The position numbers were made by a program, and so were the translations under genes. A model generated the notes under the pieces. The model had not been told where the DNA came from. It searched no databases and worked only from the letters and a program-made list of their open reading frames with translations. From Arenimonas sp. (GTDB lineage Bacteria; Pseudomonadota; Gammaproteobacteria; Xanthomonadales; Xanthomonadaceae), in contig DNNT01000119.1 in the NCBI GenBank assembly GCA_003497545.1, positions 7,714 through 12,964 of the forward strand: a stretch of 5,251 nucleotides of DNA, given 5' to 3'. Shown here piece after piece: positions 1 through 5,251 of this stretch; position 1 is the stretch's first letter; the number at the start of each line of letters is the position of its first letter.

Positions 1-1
1 C

Positions 2-850
2 GGCATCGGCCCCGGTGACCGGCTCGGCGCCACCCTGGCGCTGTCGGCCGTGCTGTTCGGGGTACTCATCCTGGGCGTCGGCTTCGCCCTGGACCGGGCC
101 GCGCCGGTGGCGCCCACCCTCGACGTCATCCTGACCGAAACCCGCAGCCACGCCCCGCCCGAAGACGCCGACTTCATCGCCCAGGCCAACAACCAGGGCG
201 GCGGCGACAGCGACCGCGCCGAGCGCCCGCGCGAGGAGCAACTGGCCCCGGTGCCCAAGCCCGAGCCGGGCGTGGCACCCGAGCCCATGGTGGCCCAGGC
301 CCCGCCGCCCGAGCCCGAGCCGGTGCCGCGGGTGCTGAGCACGGTGGGCGCCAGCCCGAACGTGCTCCCGCAGCCCGAGGACCAGCGCGACGCCAAGCCC
401 GAGCCCCTGCCCTCGGGCCAGGAACTGGTCGACCAGAGCCTGGAAATGGCCCGTCTGGCCGCCGAGATCGAGCGCCGCCAGGAACTCATCGCCAAGCGCC
501 CCAAGCGCAAGTTCGTCTCGGCCAGTACCCGCGAATACGAATTCGCGGCCTACCTGCGGGCCTGGGTGGCCAAGGTCGAGCGGGTGGGCAACCTCAACTA
601 CCCCGACGAAGCCCGCCGCCGCGGCCTGGGCGGCCGGCTGGTGATGACGGTGGCGGTGCGCCGCGACGGCAGCATCGAGGACGTGCTGCTCAACGATTCC
701 AGCGGCCTGGGCGTGCTCGACCAGGCCGCCATGCGCATCGTGCGCCTGGCCGAGCCCTTCCCGCCCCTGCCCCAGACCAAGGAGCAGGTGGACGTACTGC
801 ACATCACCCGCACCTGGCAGTTCCAGAACGGCAGCGTGATTGGCGATTGA
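2..850 (+). CDS. TonB-family energy transducer, 5' end outside the window
   Basis: The reading frame is open from base 2, so the gene begins upstream. The GTG at 50 lies inside the membrane segment and is unlikely to be the start. The visible 282 residues show a hydrophobic inner-membrane anchor (about residues 8-30), an acidic linker, a Pro/Glu-rich periplasmic spacer (about 81-137), a charged helical stretch (about 138-170) and a C-terminal TonB domain (about 185-275). That domain carries NLNYPDEARRRGLGG, a V-RDGSI strand, the SSG-LD-AAMRIV helix and a final TWQF strand. TonB proteins normally pass ExbB/ExbD proton-motive energy to outer-membrane receptors. The relative beside algH in Pseudomonas (TonB3) is tied to twitching motility, and pilT/pilU lie in this window. 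Oddity: the membrane segment reads S-A-V-L-F where the family SxxxH motif would place His. The gene converges on pyrB with a 6-base gap. The family is certain; the subtype is inferred. Confidence 0.9.
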   Translation, partial: GIGPGDRLGATLALSAVLFGVLILGVGFALDRAAPVAPTLDVILTETRSHAPPEDADFIAQANNQGGGDSDRAERPREEQLAPVPKPEPGVAPEPMVAQAPPPEPEPVPRVLSTVGASPNVLPQPEDQRDAKPEPLPSGQELVDQSLEMARLAAEIERRQELIAKRPKRKFVSASTREYEFAAYLRAWVAKVERVGNLNYPDEARRRGLGGRLVMTVAVRRDGSIEDVLLNDSSGLGVLDQAAMRIVRLAEPFPPLPQTKEQVDVLHITRTWQFQNGSVIGD

Positions 851-856
851 GGTGGC

Positions 857-1807
857 TCAGCCCATCAGGGCGTCGATGACGGCCATGCGCACCGGCAGGC
901 CGTTGGCCACCTGGGCCAGGATCACCGACTGCGGGCCGTCGGCCACGCCGCCGTCGATCTCGATGCCGCGGTTCATGGGGCCCGGGTGCATCACCAAGGC
1001 ACCCGGCGCGGCGCGGGCCAGCCGTTCGGGGCTGAGGCCAAAGTCGCGGTAATAGCCTTCCAGCGACGGCACCAGGCCCTGCTCCATGCGCTCGCGCTGC
1101 AGGCGCAGCATGATCGCCGCGTCCACGCCGGCGACGGCCTGGTCGAAGTCGTGGAACACCTTGCAGCCCTGCAGCACCTCCTCGCCGGGCAGCAGGTTGG
1201 CCGGGCCGCAGACGCGGATTTCGCCGCAGCCCAGGGCGCGCAGCGCGTGCAGGTCGGAGCGCGCCACGCGCGAGTGCAGCAGGTCGCCGGCGATGAGCAC
1301 GGTGAGCTGCGAAAAATCGGCGCCCTTGCGCTGGCGCAGCGTGAGCATGTCGAGCAGGCCCTGGGTGGGGTGCGCGGCGCGGCCGTCGCCGGCGTTGATC
1401 ACGCGCGTGCCCGGGGCGGCGCCGGCGGCCAGCTCGGCCACGGCGCCGTTGTCGGCGTGGCGGATGACGAACAGGTCCACGCCCATCGCCTCGAGGGTCT
1501 TGAGCGTGTCGAGCGCCGATTCGCCCTTCTTGGTGGAGGAAGTGCCGACGTCGAAGTTCAGCACGTCCATGCCCAGGCGCGTGGCCGCCAGCTGGAAGCT
1601 GCTGCGGGTGCGGGTGGAGGCCTCGAAGAACAGCGTGCAGGCGGTGCGGCCGGCGTGGCGGTCGCGCAGCCCGGTGCCGGCGTGGGCGTGCGGCAGCATC
1701 GTCTCGGCGCGGTCGAGCAGCTCGCGGATGAGCGCGGCCGGCAGGCCGTCGAGGGTGAGCAGGTGGCGCAGGCGGCCGTCGGGCGTCAGCTGGAAGTCGG
1801 GGCTCAT
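857..1807 (-). CDS. pyrB: aspartate carbamoyltransferase catalytic chain
   Basis: PyrB joins carbamoyl phosphate and aspartate to give carbamoyl-aspartate, the committed cytoplasmic step of pyrimidine synthesis. The 316-residue product has the usual catalytic-chain length and the expected site residues: STRTR (64-68, carbamoyl phosphate loop), TKKGES (92-97, lysine loop), R116, HPTQG (146-150), the GDLLHSRVARS segment (174-184), LRLQRER (234-240, aspartate loop) and HPGPMNRG (274-281). The frame is open further upstream, but the ATG at 1807 is chosen because it gives a normal N-terminus and overlaps the ruvX stop as ATGA, implying coupled translation. No good Shine-Dalgarno precedes it. It is the last gene of the minus-strand run and faces the end of the tonB-like gene. 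No pyrR precedes it, and no pyrC-like or pyrI gene follows, so its holoenzyme class is not shown here. Confidence 0.96.
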   Translation of the reverse strand: MSPDFQLTPDGRLRHLLTLDGLPAALIRELLDRAETMLPHAHAGTGLRDRHAGRTACTLFFEASTRTRSSFQLAATRLGMDVLNFDVGTSSTKKGESALDTLKTLEAMGVDLFVIRHADNGAVAELAAGAAPGTRVINAGDGRAAHPTQGLLDMLTLRQRKGADFSQLTVLIAGDLLHSRVARSDLHALRALGCGEIRVCGPANLLPGEEVLQGCKVFHDFDQAVAGVDAAIMLRLQRERMEQGLVPSLEGYYRDFGLSPERLARAAPGALVMHPGPMNRGIEIDGGVADGPQSVILAQVANGLPVRMAVIDALMG

Positions 1808-2268
1808 GGCGTGGGGTCGGCGTCGGTGGGGCGGCGGGAATCGGGTTCGGCGAGCCAGCGCTCGAGGATGATGGCGGCGGCGAGCGCATCGAGCTGGTCG
1901 GCCTGGTGGCGCTTGCGGGCACCGGCGGCTCGGCCGGCGGCAAAACGCTGGGCGGCCTCGACCGAGCTGCGGCGCTCGTCCACCTGCTGCACGGGCAGGC
2001 CGTAGCGCTTGGCCAGGCTGCGGGCGAAGCCGCGGGCGCGCTGGCGCGCCGGCTGGTCTTCGCCCTCGAGCGTGGCGGGGTCGCCGACCACCAGCAGGTC
2101 GGGGCGCCACTCCTTCAGCCAGCGGTCCAGACGCTCCCAATCGGGGCCGGCGGCGCGCACGTCGAGCACGCCCAATTCGCGCGCGCTGCCCGAGAGCGTG
2201 TTGCCGACGGCCACGCCGATGCGCTTGGCACCGACGTCGAAGCCCAGCAGGGTCGTGGGGCCGCTCAT
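1804..2268 (-). CDS. ruvX: RuvX/YqgF, putative pre-16S rRNA nuclease
   Basis: This is a small cytoplasmic RNase H-fold protein of the RuvX/YqgF family, associated with processing the 5' end of 16S rRNA and older proposals of Holliday junction resolution. The 154 residues are within the family range. GFDVGAKRIGVAV (9-21) carries the first catalytic Asp (D11), VVGDPATLEGE (60-70) is the conserved central strand and loop, VDERRSSVEA (96-105) carries E98, and the C-terminal helix LDALAAAIILERWL (126-139) carries D127. All three acidic positions expected for metal binding are present. A Pro/Asp-rich tail follows the core. The ATG at 2268 overlaps the algH stop, and the ruvX stop overlaps the pyrB start, both as ATGA, so translation is probably coupled across all three genes. 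No strong ribosome-binding site is visible. Confidence 0.95.
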   Translation of the reverse strand: MSGPTTLLGFDVGAKRIGVAVGNTLSGSARELGVLDVRAAGPDWERLDRWLKEWRPDLLVVGDPATLEGEDQPARQRARGFARSLAKRYGLPVQQVDERRSSVEAAQRFAAGRAAGARKRHQADQLDALAAAIILERWLAEPDSRRPTDADPTP

Positions 2269-2828
2269 GCGCGACCGCTGTAGTCGGCCAGGCGGCTGAT
2301 GTCCACGCCGAGGCTGCGGGCGGCGGCCTGCCAGCGCTCGGCCAGCGGCGTCCGGAACAGCACGGCGGGATCGGCCGGCACGGTGAGCCAGCTGTTGGCG
2401 GCCAGCTCGGCCTCGAGCTGGCCCGCGCCCCAGCCGGCGTAACCCAGGGTCATCAGCAGGTTGGCGGGACCCTCGCCCTTCGCCACGGCTTCGAGGATGT
2501 CGCGCGAGGTGGTGACTGCCAGGCCGTTGCCCATGCGCAGGGTGGAATGCCAGTCGCGCGGGTCGTCGTGCAGCACGAAACCACGCTCGGGCTGCACCGG
2601 GCCGCCGGCCAGCACGGGACGGGTGGCCAGGGCCGGGTCCTTGGCCTCGAAACCGAGCTGGCCCAGAACTTCACCGAAGCTGAAGTCGGCCTCGCGGTTG
2701 ACCACCAGGCCCATGGCGCCGTCGTCGTCGTGCTGGCAGACCAGGGTGACCGAACGGAAGAAATTCGGGTCGTCCATCGCCGGCATGGCGATCAGGAAGT
2801 GGTCGGTCAGTGATCGGGCGCCGGACAT
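2265..2828 (-). CDS. algH: AlgH/YqgE (UPF0301) family protein
   Basis: This is a conserved 187-residue cytoplasmic protein of the UPF0301 family, matching the usual length. Family signatures are FLIAMPAMDDPNFFRSV (11-27), HDDDGAMGLVVN (33-44), GGPVQPERGFVLH (75-87), LGYAGWGAGQLEAEL (128-142) and W147. Its biochemical role is unsettled. The Pseudomonas member was named for an effect on alginate production, but no enzyme activity is generally agreed. The ATG at 2828 is chosen because the HFLIAMP motif then falls at its normal place, about ten residues in. No Shine-Dalgarno is visible before this start. Instead a TAGAAT hexamer ends six bases upstream, which could make the transcript leaderless. 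The gene follows the barrel-like gene by 38 bases and overlaps ruvX by 4 bases, matching the widespread algH-ruvX pairing in Gammaproteobacteria. Confidence 0.95.
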   Translation of the reverse strand: MSGARSLTDHFLIAMPAMDDPNFFRSVTLVCQHDDDGAMGLVVNREADFSFGEVLGQLGFEAKDPALATRPVLAGGPVQPERGFVLHDDPRDWHSTLRMGNGLAVTTSRDILEAVAKGEGPANLLMTLGYAGWGAGQLEAELAANSWLTVPADPAVLFRTPLAERWQAAARSLGVDISRLADYSGRA

Positions 2829-2834
2829 GCGCGC

Positions 2835-2840
2835 ATTCTA
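2835..2840 (-). promoter_or_regulatory. possible -10 element for a leaderless algH transcript
   Basis: On the minus strand this reads TAGAAT, five of six matches to the sigma-70 consensus TATAAT. It is a conspicuous AT-rich island in very GC-rich sequence. Six bases separate it from the algH ATG, which would place the transcription start at the A of the ATG. No TTGACA-like -35 box is visible at 16-18 bases (the matching place reads GGCGGC), so support is weak. Confidence 0.3.
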
Positions 2841-2866
2841 GCGCGCCGGCCCGCGCGGCCGCCGCG

Positions 2867-3688
2867 TCAGCGCAGGCGCAGGAACAGCGAGGGGCCGCGC
2901 AGCTTCAGGTCGAGGCGGGCGTCGAGGCCGGCTTCGCTGCCCTGGCGCGAACGGTCGAGCCGGATCTGCGTGCCGCCGTATTCCAGCGCCAGGCCCAGGC
3001 GCGGGAAAGGGAACCACTCCATGCCCAGCGCCAGGTCGACGATATGGCCCTGCAGCGGGCCGCCGCCCTTGGCCACGCCGGAAAGCTCGGCGTATACCCG
3101 CGCCTGGTCGCCGAGCGCATGGCGCCAGCCCAGCACCAGCAGCGGCGCCAGCGCGGCATCGGAACTGCGGGCGCGCCCCGCCACCGGCACGCCGTCCACC
3201 GTGGCCTCGCCTACGAACAGCGTGTCCACGCGGTAGTAGGCCAGCCCCAGGCCCAAGCCCCAGGCCGTGGCACCCTCGCCGAACCACCAGCGCCAGGCCG
3301 CGCTGCCGAAGTCGTAGTCGAAGCGGCCGCGGAGCTCGCCGTCGGCGGCATAGGTGCGGCCGTCGTATTCGATCGTACGCTCCAGTTGCACGGTGTTGCC
3401 GCGGTCGAAGCCGAAATATTCGAGCGACAGCCCCTGGCGTTCGCCCAGCAGCCAGTCGAGGCGGGCATGGCTGACCGGCTGGCGCGCGTCCAGGCGAAGG
3501 TCGTCCTCGAGGTTCACGCGGCCGCTGGCGCTGTAGTCGCCGGCGCGGCCCCGGGCCCAGAGCGTGGTGTCGCTGCGGGTTTCGAAGCCGCCGACCCAGG
3601 CGCTGAACGTATCCAGGGGCCGCGGCGCGGCGCCAGCGTTGCCGGGCGCCGCGAGGGCCAGGGCCAGCAGGGCCGCGGTGGCGGGCAC
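2867..3688 (-). CDS. putative secreted outer-membrane beta-barrel protein, function unknown
   Basis: I do not recognise this 273-residue protein. It begins with a hydrophobic Ala/Leu stretch (residues 4-14) followed by GNAGA (16-20), consistent with a signal peptide cut near residues 20-21. The remainder is rich in alternating hydrophobic/polar runs, aromatic girdle-like residues (Trp, Tyr, Phe) and Gly/Asp turns, as in WRWWFGEG (132-139), GLGLGLAYYRVDT (144-156), LGMEWFPFPRLGLALEYGG (221-239) and the final LDARLDLKLRGPSLFLRLR (255-273). This suggests a small beta-barrel of perhaps eight to twelve strands. The last residue is Arg, not the terminal Phe typical of Bam clients. The GTG at 3688 is the only usable start: back to the in-frame TGA at 3737-3739 there is no ATG, GTG or TTG. 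It starts 7 bases after the pilU stop, so co-transcription with pilU is likely. The gene is plausible; the barrel call is inference. Confidence 0.72.
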   Translation of the reverse strand: MPATAALLALALAAPGNAGAAPRPLDTFSAWVGGFETRSDTTLWARGRAGDYSASGRVNLEDDLRLDARQPVSHARLDWLLGERQGLSLEYFGFDRGNTVQLERTIEYDGRTYAADGELRGRFDYDFGSAAWRWWFGEGATAWGLGLGLAYYRVDTLFVGEATVDGVPVAGRARSSDAALAPLLVLGWRHALGDQARVYAELSGVAKGGGPLQGHIVDLALGMEWFPFPRLGLALEYGGTQIRLDRSRQGSEAGLDARLDLKLRGPSLFLRLR

Positions 3689-3695
3689 CGCGGGC

Positions 3696-4826
3696 TTACT
3701 TGGCTTCGGACAGCTCCACGCCGTCCAGGCCCTGGCTCAGGGTGCGGGCGTCGCCGCCCTGGGCCAGCTTGATCTTCAGGCGCACTTCGTTGGCCGAGTC
3801 GGCGAAACGCAGGGCGTCCTCGTAGCTGATCTCGCCGGCCTGGTAGAGCTCGAACAGGGCCTGGTCGAAGGTCTTCATGCCCAGGTTCGTCGATTCCTTC
3901 ATGACGTCCTTGAGCTTGTGGATCTCGCCGTCGCGGATGTAGTCCTGCACCAGCGGCGTGCCGAGCAGGATTTCCATGGCCACGCGGCGGGCCTTGCCGT
4001 CGGGCGTGGGGATCAGCTGCTGGGCGACCACGCCCTTGAGGTTCATCGAAAGGTCCATCAGCAGCTGGCTGCGGCGGTCTTCCGGGAAGAAGTTGATGAT
4101 GCGGTCCATCGCCTGGTTGGCGTTGTTCGCATGCAGGGTGCACAGCACCAGGTGGCCGGTTTCGGCGAAGGCGATGGCGTGGTCCATGCCCTCGCGGGTG
4201 CGCACCTCGCCGATCATGATCACGTCCGGGGCCTGGCGCAGGGTGTTCTTCAGCGCGGCCTCCCAGCTGTCGGTGTCGATGCCGACTTCGCGCTGGGTGA
4301 TGATGCAGCCTTCGTGCTTGTGCACGAATTCGATCGGGTCCTCGATGGTGATGATGTGGCCCGAGGAATTCATGTTGCGGTAGCCGATCATGGCCGCCAG
4401 CGAGGTGGACTTGCCCGTGCCGGTGGCGCCCACGAACAGGATGATGCCGCGCTTGGTCATGGCCAGCGTCTTGATCACCGGCGGCAGGCTGAGCTCCTCG
4501 ACCGTCGGGATGCGCGTCTCGATGCGGCGCAGCACCATGCCCACCTGGTTGCGCTGGTAGAAGCAGGACACGCGGAAGCGGCCGACGCCGGAGACGCCGA
4601 TGGCGAAGTTGCACTCGTGGGTCTTTTCGAACTCCTCGCGCTGCGAGGGATTCATCACGTTCAGCACCAGGTCGCGCGACTGCTGCGGCGTGAGCGGGTT
4701 CTGCGTGATGGGCGAAAGCTTGCCATTGACCTTCATTGAAGGCGGCACGCCGGCCGTGATGAACAGGTCCGACGCCTTCTTGTGCGCCATGAGCTTCAGG
4801 AAGGAGGTGAAGTCGATGCTGCTCAT
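3696..4826 (-). CDS. pilU: type IV pilus retraction ATPase PilU
   Basis: PilU is a cytoplasmic hexameric ATPase of the PilT/GspE family that assists PilT in type IV pilus retraction and twitching motility. The 376 residues are near the usual PilU length. An N-terminal PAS-like domain contains KKASDLFITAGVPPSMKVNGKL (about 16-37). The ATPase core carries Walker A GATGTGKST (133-141), the Asp box IITIEDPIEF (158-167), Walker B DVIMIGEVR with E207 (201-209) and the His box TGHLVLCTLHANN (223-235). The C-terminal LKDVMKESTNLGMKTFDQAL region and the lack of a clean AIRNLIRE motif favour PilU over a second PilT, as does its place directly after pilT. A GTG at 4844 is in frame, but the ATG at 4826 is chosen because AGGAG lies five bases before it and the MSSIDFTSFL start fits the family. 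All nucleotide-binding motifs look intact. Confidence 0.96.
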   Translation of the reverse strand: MSSIDFTSFLKLMAHKKASDLFITAGVPPSMKVNGKLSPITQNPLTPQQSRDLVLNVMNPSQREEFEKTHECNFAIGVSGVGRFRVSCFYQRNQVGMVLRRIETRIPTVEELSLPPVIKTLAMTKRGIILFVGATGTGKSTSLAAMIGYRNMNSSGHIITIEDPIEFVHKHEGCIITQREVGIDTDSWEAALKNTLRQAPDVIMIGEVRTREGMDHAIAFAETGHLVLCTLHANNANQAMDRIINFFPEDRRSQLLMDLSMNLKGVVAQQLIPTPDGKARRVAMEILLGTPLVQDYIRDGEIHKLKDVMKESTNLGMKTFDQALFELYQAGEISYEDALRFADSANEVRLKIKLAQGGDARTLSQGLDGVELSEAK

Positions 4827-4831
4827 GCTTG

Positions 4832-4836
4832 CTCCT
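4832..4836 (-). promoter_or_regulatory. ribosome-binding site of pilU
   Basis: On the minus strand this reads AGGAG, with a five-base spacer before the ATG at 4826. It is the only strong Shine-Dalgarno sequence in the window, and it decides the pilU start in favour of 4826 over the in-frame GTG at 4844. Confidence 0.85.
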
Positions 4837-4840
4837 GTGT

Positions 4841-4867
4841 GCACCCCGGGGCCTGGCCCCGGGGCGC
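4841..4867 (-). promoter_or_regulatory. strong GC hairpin in the pilT-pilU gap, just before the pilU RBS
   Basis: Two perfect 10-base arms (4855-4864 and 4844-4853 on the minus strand, CCCCGGGGCC and GGCCCCGGGG) flank a single central base at 4854. In RNA, an 8-pair stem with the five-base loop CCAGG forms easily, and three more outer pairs (one G-U) extend it to 4841 and 4867. The foot of the stem is four bases from the pilU AGGAG. No T-run follows on the minus strand, so it is not a standard intrinsic terminator. It could be a partial terminator, an RNA-stability element or a modulator of pilU translation; the role is inference. Confidence 0.6.
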
Positions 4868-4909
4868 GGGTTCATGCGGCGTCCTGCCAGCCCCCTTCAG
4901 GCGGCGACG

Positions 4910-5251
4910 TCAGTCGAAAAGCTTCTTTTCCTTGGCGTACTCGCGCGCCTGCAGCTTGGTCACCAGGCCGCGCTTGACGATGTCCTGCAGGCACTGGTCC
5001 AGCGTTTGCATACCGTACTGCTGGCCGGTCTGGATGGCCGAGTACATCTGCGCCACCTTGTCCTCGCGGATGAGGTTGCGGATGGCCGGGGTGGCCACCA
5101 TGATCTCGTGCGCCGCCATGCGGCCGCCGCCGACCTTCTTGAGCAGCGACTGCGAAATGACCGCGCGCAGCGACTCGGAAAGCATGGAGCGCACCATCGG
5201 CTTCTCGCCCGCCGGGAACACGTCGATGATGCGGTCGATGGTCTTGGCCGC
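4910..5251 (-). CDS. pilT: type IV pilus retraction ATPase PilT, C-terminal part only
   Basis: PilT is the main type IV pilus retraction motor, a cytoplasmic hexameric ATPase acting at the inner-membrane pilus base with PilC. Only the last 113 residues are inside the window; the frame runs open off the right edge. The visible part begins AAKTIDRIIDVFP, the helix that follows the His box, continues through MVRSMLSESLRAVISQSLLKK (19-39) and contains the PilT signature AIRNLIRE (56-63), which is needed for retraction and separates PilT from PilU and PilB. It ends MQTLDQCLQDIVKRGLVTKLQAREYAKEKKLFD, a normal PilT terminus. Walker A and B lie outside the window. It is followed after 83 bases by pilU, the usual pairing; co-transcription is likely but the hairpin between them may alter the ratio of the two products. 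Confidence 0.96.
   Translation of the reverse strand, partial: AAKTIDRIIDVFPAGEKPMVRSMLSESLRAVISQSLLKKVGGGRMAAHEIMVATPAIRNLIREDKVAQMYSAIQTGQQYGMQTLDQCLQDIVKRGLVTKLQAREYAKEKKLFD

Noticed and set aside
50..52. GTG at 50 as the start of the TonB-like gene
   Set aside because: The frame is open to the window edge and the GTG lies inside the membrane helix; the upstream IGPGDRLGATLALS residues match the family N-terminal pattern.
225..424. Pro/Glu repeats in the TonB-like gene as a DNA repeat or CRISPR-like array
   Set aside because: The periodicity is irregular and in frame, as expected for the extended periplasmic spacer of TonB proteins.
804..1943. Long minus-strand frame of 379 codons over pyrB and ruvX
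   Set aside because: It is Arg/Pro/His/Ala-rich low-complexity sequence, a normal shadow of GC-rich coding DNA, and pyrB and ruvX are unmistakable in the other frames.
986..2005. Plus-strand frame of 339 codons antisense to pyrB and ruvX
   Set aside because: Its composition is biased (Ala/Gln/Gly/Val/His), no domain is recognisable, and it lies wholly opposite two well-supported genes.
2841..2866. GC-rich inverted repeat (CGGCC-5-GGCCG) after the barrel-like gene as a terminator
   Set aside because: The stem is only five pairs, no T-run follows, and such short palindromes are common by chance at this GC content.
2810..3772. Plus-strand frame of 320 codons antisense to the barrel-like gene
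   Set aside because: It is Ala/Gln/Arg-rich with no motif. The minus-strand frame has a signal-like start, mixed composition with aromatics, and fits the operon direction, so it is preferred.
3564..4739. Plus-strand frame of 391 codons antisense to pilU
   Set aside because: It is rich in His/Asp/Val/Leu of the kind produced opposite GC-rich codons, and pilU on the minus strand carries every ATPase motif.
3696..4826. pilU as a second pilT
   Set aside because: It lacks a clean AIRNLIRE motif, has the PilU-type N-terminus and C-terminal extension, and directly follows a gene with a perfect PilT signature.
4841..4867. The pilT-pilU hairpin as a classical rho-independent terminator of pilT
   Set aside because: No run of T follows it on the minus strand; the next bases are ACAC and then the AGGAG site.
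3514..4875. Minus-strand frame of 453 codons spanning the pilT-pilU gap, pilU and part of the barrel gene
   Set aside because: It is an out-of-frame Pro/His/Arg/Gly-rich translation of pilU with no independent start signal or domain.

Overview
This window is compact, very GC-rich, typical gammaproteobacterial chromosome. Protein style and gene content (TonB-like protein, AlgH/YqgE, RuvX, PyrB, PilU, PilT) suggest a Xanthomonadales-type bacterium (Xanthomonadaceae/Lysobacteraceae or a near relative). That placement rests on recognising protein families by eye, not on a search. I see no mobile element, CRISPR array, tRNA or rRNA, and no clear sign of recent horizontal transfer. The only real gaps between genes are 83, 38, 7 and 6 bases.

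Layout. The left end (2-850, + strand) is a TonB-family energy transducer whose start lies upstream of the window. Facing it, with a 6-base gap, is a run of six genes on the minus strand. In transcription order, from right to left, these are pilT (3' part only), pilU, an unrecognised putative outer-membrane beta-barrel protein, algH/yqgE, ruvX/yqgF and pyrB. The last three are joined by two 4-base ATGA stop/start overlaps. pilT and pilU are separated by 83 bases holding a strong GC hairpin just before the pilU Shine-Dalgarno sequence.

How the genes fit together. PilT and PilU are the cytoplasmic ATPases that drive type IV pilus retraction. In Pseudomonas aeruginosa the TonB relative next to algH (TonB3) is linked to twitching motility, so the two ends of this window may share a pilus role. 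RuvX acts in 16S rRNA maturation, PyrB starts pyrimidine synthesis, and AlgH is a conserved protein of unsettled function. These three look like a co-translated housekeeping block.

The main points for a second look are: (1) the TonB-like protein has Phe where the functionally essential transmembrane His of the SxxxH motif is expected; (2) a beta-barrel-like secreted protein of unknown function sits 7 bases after pilU; (3) a near-perfect hairpin lies directly before the pilU ribosome-binding site; (4) the algH-ruvX-pyrB block appears inverted relative to the Pseudomonas order, and pyrR and the pyrC-like partner gene are missing beside pyrB. I found no convincing new multi-gene system.
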